A DNA stretch of 54,473 bases from an uncultured Solirubrobacterales bacterium (lineage in GTDB: Bacteria; Actinomycetota; Thermoleophilia; Solirubrobacterales; JACPNS01): contig CAKZMQ010000026.1 of the NCBI GenBank assembly GCA_937128795.1, positions 1 to 54,473 on the forward strand, written 5' to 3'. Below the pieces are notes generated by a model. The model was not told where the DNA came from, searched no databases, and was given only the letters and a program-made list of their open reading frames with translations. Every line of letters begins with the position of its first letter. The first letter of the stretch is position 1. Positions 1 to 7,770 of the stretch are shown here, piece by piece. Both the position numbers and the translations under genes were made by a program.

Positions 1-201
1 GCGATCAGCCAGGCGAGCGCATCGATCGCGAGCGAGGAGTACATCGGAATGAAGCTCGACGACGTCGCCAAGCTCGATTCGTCTTGGATCGAAGATTTGC
101 TCGGGATCGACATTTCCGCGACGCGCCAGAAGTGCGCGCAGCTCAATTTGAAAGTCATGCGCGGCGCGATCACCGGCGAGGCCAGCTGGCCCGACGAGTA
201 G
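1..201 (+). CDS. sufU: SufU/NifU-like Fe-S cluster scaffold protein, C-terminal part (5' end outside window)
   Basis: The reading frame is open from base 1 and ends at TAG 199-201, giving the last 66 residues. It begins AISQASAS, the segment that normally follows a cluster/zinc-ligand Cys in SufU and NifU proteins (usually CAISxASAS), and near the end has the LLGI...R.KCA.L pattern with a further conserved Cys of the family. SufU accepts sulfur from the SufS cysteine desulfurase and passes it to SufB. The stop overlaps the next start by one base, so the two genes are probably co-transcribed. Only the C-terminus is visible, so the call rests on two short motifs; a sufS gene would be expected just left of the window. 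Confidence 0.75.
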   Translation, partial: AISQASASIASEEYIGMKLDDVAKLDSSWIEDLLGIDISATRQKCAQLNLKVMRGAITGEASWPDE

Positions 202-623
202 TGAACGTGACCGACCAGCGCATCTCTCACGAACTGCGCGTGCGCTACAACGAGTGCGACGCTCAGGGGATCGTTTTCAATGCCAACTGGTTGATGTACT
301 CGGACGTCGTGATGACAGAGTTCTGGCGGCAGACCATCGGCGGATACCAGCACCTGTCCGAAAGTCTCAATGTCGAAACCGTCGTGGCCGAGACCGGCTC
401 CCGATACCGAGGCATAGCCCGATTCGACGACGTGCTGACGTTTGTCGCCCGCGTCACGCGGCTGGGTCGCAGCTCGATGCGGGTCGAGATCGAAAGTCAG
501 AAAGGCGACGAACTGCTCTACCAAGGCTTCCTTGAGTACGTGTTCGTGGACGCTCACACATTGACGCCCGTGCCGATACCAGATCGGATACGCGAAATCC
601 TGCAGGTTCCTGCCGATTCGTGA
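201..623 (+). CDS. Hotdog-fold acyl-CoA thioesterase (4HBT/YbgC-like)
   Basis: A 140-residue protein of the single-hotdog 4-hydroxybenzoyl-CoA thioesterase class. Near residue 12 it has the family signature RYNECDAQGIVFNANWL, with the catalytic Asp followed by the G-hV-NxxWL helix cap, as in YbgC/FcbC. Such enzymes hydrolyse acyl-CoA thioesters; the substrate cannot be read from sequence. I chose GTG 201, which overlaps the sufU stop (TAGTG); a GTG two codons downstream is an alternative. The frame stays open upstream to 84, but that part overlaps sufU in another frame and looks non-coding. It converges on the ABC ATPase gene that ends at 666. Confidence 0.82.
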   Translation: MNVTDQRISHELRVRYNECDAQGIVFNANWLMYSDVVMTEFWRQTIGGYQHLSESLNVETVVAETGSRYRGIARFDDVLTFVARVTRLGRSSMRVEIESQKGDELLYQGFLEYVFVDAHTLTPVPIPDRIREILQVPADS

Positions 624-665
624 CCCGCGATTTGCCCCAGGCGAGGGCCGCCCGACTCAATGGGT

Positions 666-1706
666 TCAGCCGACGACGCTGGCGATCGAGCCCGCCGCAG
701 GAACGACATCAACTCGCTCGCCGACCTCGCAGAGCTCCAGCGACGGTCGCTGCGCGATGAGTGTGCTTCCGTCCGCCGCCTTGATGCGGTACATGATGTC
801 GTGTCCGTAGAACTCGCGTTCGACGACCTCGAATCCGCCAGTCGGATTCGCCGTCACTTCTAGTTGCTCGGGCCGCAACGCCACCGCGTGTTCGCCCTCG
901 ACAACGTCATGCGGAAGCGCGATCAGACCTAGGTCGGTGCTCACACGGCCAGATTTGACCTCGCCACGCAGCAGGTTCACGTCACCGACGAATTCGGCGA
1001 CCCATTTGTCCACGGGCTGCCAGTAGATCTCCTGGGGCTCGCCGATCTGAACGATTCTTCCGTCACGCATCACGGCGACCCGATCTGCCATCGAAAGCGC
1101 CTCCTCCTGGTCGTGCGTGACGAGAATCGCCGTGGCATCGACCTCGCGCAGAATCTCATGGACGTCACGGCGCAAACCGGCCCGGAGCGAAGCATCGAGA
1201 CTTGAGAACGGCTCGTCGAGCAGCACCACGTCAGGTTCAGGCGCCAGCGCACGGGCCAATGCGACACGTTGCTGTTCGCCGCCGGAGAGTTGATGTGCGA
1301 AAGCCTCTTCACGGTGCGATAGTCCGACAAGGTCGAGCGCCTTCTGCGCGACGCGCTTGCGCTCCGAGCGCGCCAACGTGTGCAAGCCGAACTCGACATT
1401 CCTGAGCGCAGAGAGATGCGGAAACAACGCGTAGTCCTGCACAACCATGCCAATGTGACGCCTGTCCGGGGGCACCGAGGGTCGCCCGTCGCCGCTCAGC
1501 GCACGTCCACCGACGGTGACCTCCCCGGACTCGGGCGATTCGAAGCCCATCAGAACGCGCAGCAGCGTCGATTTGCCGCAGCCCGACGGACCCAGAACGG
1601 CCAAAAGCTCCCCGCGCTCAACTGCGAGGGACGCATCATCAAGCGCCCGGATCTCACCGAATCGCTTGTTCACCGACGCGAGTTTTATCGCGATTTCCGA
1701 CGTCAT
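666..1706 (-). CDS. fbpC: Ferric-iron ABC transporter ATP-binding protein (FbpC-like)
   Basis: 346 residues: an ABC ATPase domain with Walker A GPSGCGKST at residues 39-47, signature LSGGEQQRVALARAL, Walker B VVLLDEP and the H-loop THDQEEA, then a C-terminal TOBE-like region ending near residue 340. Length and layout match FbpC/PotA-type importer ATPases. The divergent neighbours encode a matching binding protein and a fused permease, so ferric iron is the likely substrate; thiamine or spermidine importers share this ATPase class and are less likely. The start has no Shine-Dalgarno sequence and an AT-rich TAATAA lies 10-15 bases before the ATG, so a leaderless or nearly leaderless mRNA is plausible. 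An iron box overlaps this promoter. Confidence 0.88.
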   Translation of the reverse strand: MTSEIAIKLASVNKRFGEIRALDDASLAVERGELLAVLGPSGCGKSTLLRVLMGFESPESGEVTVGGRALSGDGRPSVPPDRRHIGMVVQDYALFPHLSALRNVEFGLHTLARSERKRVAQKALDLVGLSHREEAFAHQLSGGEQQRVALARALAPEPDVVLLDEPFSSLDASLRAGLRRDVHEILREVDATAILVTHDQEEALSMADRVAVMRDGRIVQIGEPQEIYWQPVDKWVAEFVGDVNLLRGEVKSGRVSTDLGLIALPHDVVEGEHAVALRPEQLEVTANPTGGFEVVEREFYGHDIMYRIKAADGSTLIAQRPSLELCEVGERVDVVPAAGSIASVVG

Positions 1707-1714
1707 GAGTAGGA

Positions 1715-1733
1715 GTTTATTAGGCTCACCTAA
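1715..1733. promoter_or_regulatory. DtxR/IdeR/DmdR-type iron box between the iron transporter genes
   Basis: The last 14 bases, TTAGGCTCACCTAA (1720-1733), are identical to the right part of the 19-base Streptomyces DmdR iron box as I remember it (TTAGGTTAGGCTCACCTAA); over 19 bases there are 15 matches. The site ends the putative promoter of the ATPase gene (start 1706) and lies about 90 bases upstream of the binding-protein gene, so an iron-loaded DtxR-family repressor could control both directions. Repressor identity is inferred; no such regulator gene is in the window. Confidence 0.8.
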
Positions 1734-1822
1734 ATGAGCCGGCAGGAATTCGGTATTCCCCTGTCGCGACCCCCGGTTGCTCAGCTTTCCAAAACGTCAC
1801 TATCACGCACGAAAGGCTGAAT

Positions 1823-2881
1823 TTGAATCTCCCCAATGCACAAAGAACCGTTGTCACCCTATTGATCCTGCTGCTTGCCCTCGCGCTCGCGGGTTGCGGT
1901 GGCGACGACGATTCATCGACTGAGACCGCAGAAGCCACCGACTCGCTCGTCATCTACTCCGGCCGCGACGCCGAACTCGTCGAAGACCTCTACGCAAAGT
2001 TCGAGAAGGAATCCGGCATCAGCCTTGAGGTCCGCTACGCCGACACACCCGAGCTCGCGGCAACACTGGTCGAGGAGGGCGCGAACACTCCCGCCGACGT
2101 CTTCTATGCCCAAGATGCAGGCGCGATCGGTTCGGTGGCAAACAAAGACCTACTCACAACGATCACTGCCGAATCGCTCGATGACGTCCCCGAGAGGTTC
2201 CGTGACAGCGACGGCGCGTGGACCGGAATCACTGGGCGTGCCCGCACGCAGATCTACAACACCGACGAGGTCCAGTCGAACGAGCTGCCTGAATCCGTCC
2301 TCGAATTGACCCAGCCGGAATGGAAGGGTCGCGTCGCGATCGCCCCTGGCAACTCGTCGTTCCAGGGATTCGTCTCCGCGATGCGAGAGTCGGTCGGCGA
2401 CGAACAGACCGAGGATTGGCTCGAAGGACTCAAGGCGAACAACGTAAAGACCTACGAGGGCAACGGCGACATCGTCGCTGCTGTCGCCGACGGAGAGGTC
2501 GACACCGGCCTGGTCAACCACTACTACCTCTACGAGCTGCTCGCCGAGGATCCCGACGCGCCCGCCGCCAATCACTTCTTCAAGAAGGGTGACCCGGGCG
2601 GATTTGTCAATGTCTCCGCCGCTGGGATCCTCAAGGCCGGCAAGAACCAGGCCAACGCACAGCGCTTCATCGAGTTCCTGCTCGGTGAGGGTCAGACGTA
2701 CTTCGCCACCGAGGCCGAGTCGAAGGAGTACCCGGTGATCGCCAGTTACCAGACCGAACTGCCGGACACTCTGCCGCCGCTTGACGAGGTCGAAGGTCCG
2801 GACGTCCCGCTCGACACGCTCGGCGACGAGCTACCTGAAACGGTGCGGATGATTGAGTCCGTCGGCTTCCCAGGCACTTGA
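1823..2881 (+). CDS. fbpA: Ferric-iron-binding lipoprotein of an ABC importer (FbpA/FutA-like)
   Basis: 352 residues beginning with a lipoprotein signal peptide whose lipobox is LALAGC (Cys near residue 25), then an acidic linker and a class D-type binding protein fold starting LVIYSGRDAELV. The NHYYLYEL segment near residue 230 is the paired-tyrosine motif that binds ferric iron in FutA/FbpA proteins, and GNGDIVAAVADGEVD precedes it as in that family. The start is TTG 1823, preceded by GAAAGG at 1811-1816. It overlaps the permease gene by 29 bases, so the two form an operon, divergent from the ATPase gene, with an iron box upstream. Confidence 0.9.
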   Translation: MNLPNAQRTVVTLLILLLALALAGCGGDDDSSTETAEATDSLVIYSGRDAELVEDLYAKFEKESGISLEVRYADTPELAATLVEEGANTPADVFYAQDAGAIGSVANKDLLTTITAESLDDVPERFRDSDGAWTGITGRARTQIYNTDEVQSNELPESVLELTQPEWKGRVAIAPGNSSFQGFVSAMRESVGDEQTEDWLEGLKANNVKTYEGNGDIVAAVADGEVDTGLVNHYYLYELLAEDPDAPAANHFFKKGDPGGFVNVSAAGILKAGKNQANAQRFIEFLLGEGQTYFATEAESKEYPVIASYQTELPDTLPPLDEVEGPDVPLDTLGDELPETVRMIESVGFPGT

Positions 2882-4490
2882 TCCGCGCTTGACCGCCGCG
2901 GCGCGACATCCCCGCCGGAAGCTGATCTTTGTTCCGGCGGGGTTCGCCGCTGCGCTGACGCTCATACCGATCGTCTACGTCGCGATCCGGTCGTTAGGCG
3001 CTGACAGCTACGCATGGGAACGCCTTTTCTCGGAGCGCACTCTTGAGCTGCTCGTGAACAGTCTCGGCCTGGCTGGAGCGGTCGCTGTCGCGGCGATCGC
3101 GATCTCGCTTCCCTATGCGTGGTTGGTCACCTCCACAGACATGCCAGGGCGGAGGTTTTTCGAAATCACCGGTCCGCTGCCGCTGGTCGTGCCGAGCTAT
3201 GTCGGCGCAGCAATCATGATCGATGCGTTCGGACCGCGCGGTCTGCTCCAAGAGTTCGTCGAGTCGCCGCTGGGAATCGAGCGCATACCGTCGATATACG
3301 GCTTTTTCGGGGCGTTCGCGACCCTGACGCTGTTCACCTACCCCTATGTGTTGCTATTGACGGTCGCCGCATTCAAACGGGTGGATCCGGCGATGGAGGA
3401 GACGGCACGTGGACTCGGGCTGAGCCCTGTTCGCGCATTCGTGCGCACGACCCTGCCGCAACTGAGGCCTGCGTTGATCGCTGGTGGACTGCTCTGCGCG
3501 CTCTACGCGATCTCGGATTTCGGCGTCGTGTCGCTGATGCGATTCGACACGTTCACGCGGTCGATCTACAACCTCTATCGGTCCTTTTACGATCCCGGCG
3601 GCGCGGCACTGCTGGCATCAGTCCTGATCATTCTGACCGGTATGTTGCTGGCGATCGAATATCGACTGCGCGTGGATCCGCGGAAACTGGCGGTGCGCTC
3701 GGTGCGTGCCAACGTTCAGGCGCGGGCAGCGATCGGGCGCTGGCGCTATGCGGGCCTGGGGTTCTGCCTGACGATCTTTTCGCTTTCGGTGGTGACGCCG
3801 GTGCTGGTGCTCGGCTACTGGATCGCGACAGGACCGCAGGCCGAGTGGTTCGACGCATCGACGATCAGCGCGATCGTCGGTTCCGTAAGTGCTTCCGGAT
3901 ACGCGGCGATAGCGGCGACCGCTCTCGCCCTTCCCGTGGCGATCGTCGCGCTCAGGCACTCCGGCAGGGCCGCTCGCGCGATCGAGCTCATCACAACATC
4001 CGGCTTCGCACTGCCCGGGGTCGTGGTGGCGCTCGGCCTCGTCTTCTTCGCCACGCGTTTCGCAGGACCGCTTTATCAATCGCTCACATTGCTGGTGGTT
4101 GCGTACGTGATTCGCTTCATCCCGCAGGCAATTGAGGGTGCTCGCGCCGGGCTCGAACGCGCCGATGTGAATCTGGAAGAGGCCGCGCGCGGTCTCGGGG
4201 CCAATCGACTACGTGTATTTCGGCGCGTAACCTTGCCGCTCGCCACCCCAGGTGTAGCCGCCGGCGCGATGCTGGTTTTCCTGACCGCGATGAAGGAGCT
4301 GCCGGCGACGCTGATCCTCAAACCGACTGGCTTCGAGACACTTGCGACGCGGATCTGGGAGGCATCGAACACGGCCTCGTATTCGCAAGCGGCCGTACCG
4401 GCGCTGATCCTGATAGCGATCTCGGCGGTTGCGCTCGCCGCCGGGTCCGCGAAGCGAATCGACTCCGGGCGACCTCGTCCACGCGATTAG
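2853..4490 (+). CDS. fbpB: Iron(III) ABC transporter permease, two fused BPD domains (FbpB-like)
   Basis: 545 residues with about 12 membrane segments and two BPD_transp_1 permease halves. Each half carries an EAA loop: roughly EETARGLGLSPVRAF near residue 183 and EEAARGLGANRLRVF near residue 440. This tandem arrangement is typical of FbpB/ThiP permeases, which pair with one ATPase homodimer. The start shown is TTG 2853, inside the end of the binding-protein gene; TTG 2889, just after that stop, is an alternative that would shorten the protein by 12 residues. With the binding protein and the divergent ATPase it completes a ferric-iron importer. Confidence 0.88.
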   Translation: MSPSASQALDPRLTAAARHPRRKLIFVPAGFAAALTLIPIVYVAIRSLGADSYAWERLFSERTLELLVNSLGLAGAVAVAAIAISLPYAWLVTSTDMPGRRFFEITGPLPLVVPSYVGAAIMIDAFGPRGLLQEFVESPLGIERIPSIYGFFGAFATLTLFTYPYVLLLTVAAFKRVDPAMEETARGLGLSPVRAFVRTTLPQLRPALIAGGLLCALYAISDFGVVSLMRFDTFTRSIYNLYRSFYDPGGAALLASVLIILTGMLLAIEYRLRVDPRKLAVRSVRANVQARAAIGRWRYAGLGFCLTIFSLSVVTPVLVLGYWIATGPQAEWFDASTISAIVGSVSASGYAAIAATALALPVAIVALRHSGRAARAIELITTSGFALPGVVVALGLVFFATRFAGPLYQSLTLLVVAYVIRFIPQAIEGARAGLERADVNLEEAARGLGANRLRVFRRVTLPLATPGVAAGAMLVFLTAMKELPATLILKPTGFETLATRIWEASNTASYSQAAVPALILIAISAVALAAGSAKRIDSGRPRPRD

Positions 4491-4548
4491 ACGCGGCATC
4501 GACGACGAGTGCGGCAGCGGAAGCAACCCGTTCCGACTGCGGCTCAAC

Positions 4549-4603
4549 TACAATTCCTACTTACGAGGGCGGAAATATCATTCTTGTCGATATTTCCTCT
4601 CGT
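4549..4603 (+). promoter_or_regulatory. Possible sufB promoter with a long imperfect palindrome at the start site
   Basis: A -10-like TACAAT lies at 4549-4554 without a good -35. Directly after it, where transcription would begin, is an imperfect inverted repeat: left arm 4563-4579, 9-base loop, right arm 4589-4603. The inner arms GGAAATATC/GATATTTCC pair perfectly and the outer arms ACGAG/CTCGT pair after a small bulge. Position and symmetry suggest an operator for an Fe-S-responsive regulator, but a terminator for the preceding permease gene is also possible; no T-run follows. Confidence 0.45.
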
Positions 4604-4694
4604 GGCCGTCGCTGCGGTCAAGCCCCGAAGACTCTCATGACCAACGCGCCAAGCGCGAAAACAACCCCGATACACGCTTTCAAGAGGTTCGCAT

Positions 4695-6092
4695 ATGGCC
4701 ACGCTAGACAAAACCCGCATCCCCAACAGCCCCGTCAAAGAGACCTCCGATGGCTCGATCGTCGCGAAGAACGGCATCTCGCGCGAAGTCGTCGTGGAGA
4801 TGTCGAAGATCAAGAACGAGCCGCAGTTCATGCTCGACATGCGCCTCAAGAGCCTCGACATCTACGAACGCAAGCCGGTCCCGACGTGGGGCGTCGACCT
4901 CTCCGGCCTCGATCTCGACGAACTCGTGCTGTACAAGGAACCGGGCAGCGGCAAGTTCGACAACTGGGACGACGTGCCCGACGAGCAGAAGGAAACTTTT
5001 GAAAAGCTCGGCATCCCGCAGGCCGAGCGCGAGTACCTCGCCGGTGTCGTCGGAGTCTGGGACAACAGCCCCTTCTATGAGGGCCTGAAGGACCAGTACA
5101 AGGACCTCGGAATCATTTTCTGTGCGATGGACACTGCAGTCCAGGACTACCCAGAGTTGGTCGAGCAGTACTTCATGAAGCGCTGCGTTCCGCCGCAGGA
5201 CAACAAGTTCAGCGCGCTGCATGGCGCGATCTGGTCCGGTGGCAGCTTCGTCTACGTACCCAAGGGCGTCAAGGTCGACCTGCCGCTGCAGGCGTACTTT
5301 CGTATGGAAGGCCAGGCCGAGGGCACCTTCGAGCACACGCTGATCATCGCCGAGGAGGGCTCCGAGCTCAACTACATCGAGGGCTGCACCGCGCAGAGTT
5401 ACTCGATGAACTCGATGCACAGCGCCGTTGTTGAGATCTTCGTCAAGGAAGGCGCCAAGGCGCGCTACACGACCGTTCAGAACTGGTCGAAGGACGTCTA
5501 CAACCTCAACACCAAGCGCGCGATCGTCGAGGCCGAGGGCACCGTTGAATGGGTCGGCGGATCGATGGGCGCCAAGTACGTCATGCTCTACCCCGGCTCC
5601 TACCTAGTCGGCGAGCACGCCCGTGCAGACCACCTCAACGTCGGCGTCGCGGGCAAGGGTGTCTGGAAAGACACCGGCGCGAAGGTCATTCACAACGCGC
5701 CGAACACGACTTCGAACATCCTCGCCAAGTCAATCTCCAAAGATGGCGGTGTGATGGGCTATCGCGGTCTGGTCAAGATGGGCAAGAACTCGCAGGGCAG
5801 CAAAGCGCGCGTGCAGTGCGACGGCCTGATGATGGACGACTTTTCGCGCAGCGACACCTGGCCCGACATCCAGATCCAGAATCCGTATGTCACCGTCGCC
5901 CACGAAGCCGTGGTCGGAAAGATCAGCGACGAACAGCTCTTTTACCTGCGCTCACGAGGGCTGACCGAGGATGAGGCGGCGGCGATGATCGTCAACGGAT
6001 TCATCGAACCGGTCACAAAGGAACTGCCGATGGAGTACGCGGTCGAGCTGAACCGTCTGATTCAGCTCGAGATGGAAGGCTCGATCGGCTAA
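4695..6092 (+). CDS. sufB: Fe-S cluster assembly scaffold protein SufB
   Basis: 465 residues, full length for SufB. Hallmarks are the ALHGAIWSGGSFVYVPKGV block near residue 175, EGCTAQSYS with a conserved Cys near residue 230, and the C-terminal block ending KELPMEYAVELNRLI...EMEGSIG, the Gram-positive version (NGFIEPV instead of the Cys-containing NGFC of enterobacteria). SufB forms the SufBCD scaffold on which clusters are built. AAGAGG at 4682-4687 precedes ATG 4695. The partner genes sufC, sufD and sufS are absent from this stretch, whereas SufU and SufT-like genes lie 4.5 kb left and 22 kb right, so the suf genes are scattered. Confidence 0.95.
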   Translation: MATLDKTRIPNSPVKETSDGSIVAKNGISREVVVEMSKIKNEPQFMLDMRLKSLDIYERKPVPTWGVDLSGLDLDELVLYKEPGSGKFDNWDDVPDEQKETFEKLGIPQAEREYLAGVVGVWDNSPFYEGLKDQYKDLGIIFCAMDTAVQDYPELVEQYFMKRCVPPQDNKFSALHGAIWSGGSFVYVPKGVKVDLPLQAYFRMEGQAEGTFEHTLIIAEEGSELNYIEGCTAQSYSMNSMHSAVVEIFVKEGAKARYTTVQNWSKDVYNLNTKRAIVEAEGTVEWVGGSMGAKYVMLYPGSYLVGEHARADHLNVGVAGKGVWKDTGAKVIHNAPNTTSNILAKSISKDGGVMGYRGLVKMGKNSQGSKARVQCDGLMMDDFSRSDTWPDIQIQNPYVTVAHEAVVGKISDEQLFYLRSRGLTEDEAAAMIVNGFIEPVTKELPMEYAVELNRLIQLEMEGSIG

Positions 6093-6106
6093 CGATCGCT
6101 GCTCCC

Positions 6107-6850
6107 GTGGCCGACAACCCTCCAATGGCCACGAACGAACCCGACGCGAAGCAGACCAACGCCAATCAGGAGCTCTTCGACGCGACGATGCGCGAGACTC
6201 GGGAGACGTTGGCCGAGTGGGGCGAAGAGCCCTCGCGCATCATCGGCAAGTGGACACTGCTCTCTTTCATCATTGCCTCGGCGATGCTCGTAGGCGTCTA
6301 CTTCGTCTCGACCATCGCCACGCCACAGTTCACTACTGCCATTCCGAACATTCTTGGCGAGCCGCACCTTCAGGACGTGGTGCGAGTGTTCTTTCGCAAC
6401 ATGCTTGTGCTTGCGCTACATGCGTTCGTCTGTGTGGCCGGATTCATGGCGATGCGGGCACTGCCGGAACAGGTCAAGTACAAGAGCGGCATCGACCGCT
6501 GGGTGCACGAGCACGCGAGTCCGTTCGCGATGGTCTTCGTCAGTGCCGCGACTGCTTTTTCGATTGTCACGCAGATTTGGATCCTCGGGCATGGCGTCGC
6601 CGACATCGCGTACACGCTGCGGCTGAGCAATTGGGAGTTGATGCTGACAGTGCTCCCCCACGCCCTGCTCGAACTTACGGCGGTGTTCCTGCCGTTGGCG
6701 GCGTTCCTGCTTGCGTCGCGCAGCCACGATTGGCACAAGCTGCTCGCTGCGACGATCGTGACCGTCTCGGTCGCAGTCCCGACAATCATCGTGGCCGCCT
6801 TCATGGAAGCCTACCTCTGGCCCGTGACGCTGCAAAACCTCCACTTCTAG
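6107..6850 (+). CDS. SpoIIM-family (stage II sporulation protein M-like) membrane protein
   Basis: 247 residues: a polar N-terminal ~55 residues followed by about five membrane helices. The PHALLELTAVFLPLAAFLL segment near residue 185 resembles the PHGxxELxA motif of the SpoIIM/DUF95 family. In non-sporulating actinobacteria such proteins are common and poorly understood. The start shown is GTG 6107, 14 bases after sufB; ATG 6125 is an alternative and neither has a clear ribosome binding site. Close spacing suggests read-through from sufB. Two hairpins follow the stop. Confidence 0.6.
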   Translation: MADNPPMATNEPDAKQTNANQELFDATMRETRETLAEWGEEPSRIIGKWTLLSFIIASAMLVGVYFVSTIATPQFTTAIPNILGEPHLQDVVRVFFRNMLVLALHAFVCVAGFMAMRALPEQVKYKSGIDRWVHEHASPFAMVFVSAATAFSIVTQIWILGHGVADIAYTLRLSNWELMLTVLPHALLELTAVFLPLAAFLLASRSHDWHKLLAATIVTVSVAVPTIIVAAFMEAYLWPVTLQNLHF

Positions 6851-6851
6851 C

Positions 6852-6925
6852 TTGCAAGGTCCGAGGTTGCAAGCGAAACACTTCCGGATCGACGAAAAAC
6901 CCGCTTGCAACCTCGGACCTTGCAA
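6852..6925. repeat. 24-bp perfect inverted repeat, each arm itself a hairpin
   Basis: The arm at 6852-6875 is exactly complementary to 6902-6925, with a 26-base spacer. Each arm also contains its own small palindrome (TTGCAA at both ends, 9 bases between), so alternative folds (one long hairpin or two short ones) are possible. It lies immediately after the stop of the SpoIIM-like gene, between convergent genes. It may be part of a terminator or a REP-like element. Confidence 0.75.
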
Positions 6926-6928
6926 AGG

Positions 6929-6962
6929 AACGGTCGGCTCCGCTGAGGCGAAGCCGACCGTT
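6929..6962. terminator. Hairpin terminator between convergent genes
   Basis: An 11-bp perfect stem, AACGGTCGGCT (6929-6939) with AGCCGACCGTT (6952-6962), and a 12-base loop. It ends in a weak TTT on the plus side and lies between the convergent SpoIIM-like and CADD-like genes, so it may serve both strands. Confidence 0.65.
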
Positions 6963-6993
6963 TGAGTTCAGAACGTTTGCGCTGGGTCAGCGG

Positions 6994-7686
6994 CTAGCAG
7001 TTGACCATCTCGCGCGGTGAGGCGGGGCGGCCGAAGTGCTGCTCGACGCCGTCGAGGAGATCCCAGTTGGCTGCGAATGCGCGCTCGGCTGCTGCGAGCA
7101 GCGAGTCGACGTCGGCGTCCTGGAGATTCTTCTCGATCAGCTTGCGGGAGTGCGCGGCGTGCTCGACGTCGAGCTCGGCGTGCAGCTCGAAGTACTCGGT
7201 GGCCGGGCCGTCCTCGTAGCCATAGAAGGCGCGCAGACCGTCGAGCTTGGTCTTCGATATCTCCGGCTGACCGGACTCGATCGCGTAGAGCGTGACCAAG
7301 CCTTCGAGGAAGCCGCCTTCGCCGGCACTCGCCCACGACTCGCGGCAGGCGCTCGACTCGGAGCGGTCGGCGTTGTCGAGCGCGCCTTCAGGCGTGCCCA
7401 CAGCGCGCGCGAAGTCTTCCCACATCGGAATGTGGCTCTCTTCTTCGGCGACGTGGTGCGCGAGGTCGGCGCGGACCTTCTCGTCGGTTGACGCTTCGCG
7501 CGTGCTGGCAACGGCCTCGGCGAGGCCACGGACTGCCTGGTCGTACTCGCCGGCGTAGTAGGCCAGCTCGTCCTTCGTCAGCTCTCCGGCGCTCCAGCGC
7601 TGGTAGAACGAGTGCTCGAGGACGTTGTTGCGGCTGCGGATCTCTTCGATCTGCGTCCAAAAGTCGTTCGTGGTCTGCACGGTCAT
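6994..7686 (-). CDS. CADD/TenA-like diiron heme-oxygenase-fold protein, putative p-aminobenzoate synthesis
   Basis: 230 residues from ATG 7686; the frame is open further upstream but MTVQTTNDFW is the natural N-terminus. The fold family is heme-oxygenase-like (TenA/PqqC/CADD). Candidate metal ligands are E81-E83 and H85 (AEEESH), E137, and H169/D173/H176 in the HxxxDxxH motif. Tyr28 in HSFYQRW and Lys147 in EISKTKL align by spacing with the Tyr and Lys that, as I recall, Chlamydia CADD sacrifices to make p-aminobenzoate for folate. Function in this organism is inferred. AAGGAG lies only one base before the ATG, an unusually short spacing. It is divergent from the redoxin gene. Confidence 0.72.
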   Translation of the reverse strand: MTVQTTNDFWTQIEEIRSRNNVLEHSFYQRWSAGELTKDELAYYAGEYDQAVRGLAEAVASTREASTDEKVRADLAHHVAEEESHIPMWEDFARAVGTPEGALDNADRSESSACRESWASAGEGGFLEGLVTLYAIESGQPEISKTKLDGLRAFYGYEDGPATEYFELHAELDVEHAAHSRKLIEKNLQDADVDSLLAAAERAFAANWDLLDGVEQHFGRPASPREMVNC

Positions 7687-7770
7687 GCTCCTTCTGGGGA
7701 TTTTCTGACTGGTGGCCGCTCCCAATGGGTCAACGGCCGGGTGGAAGACTCTACAGATACCCTCGACGGC

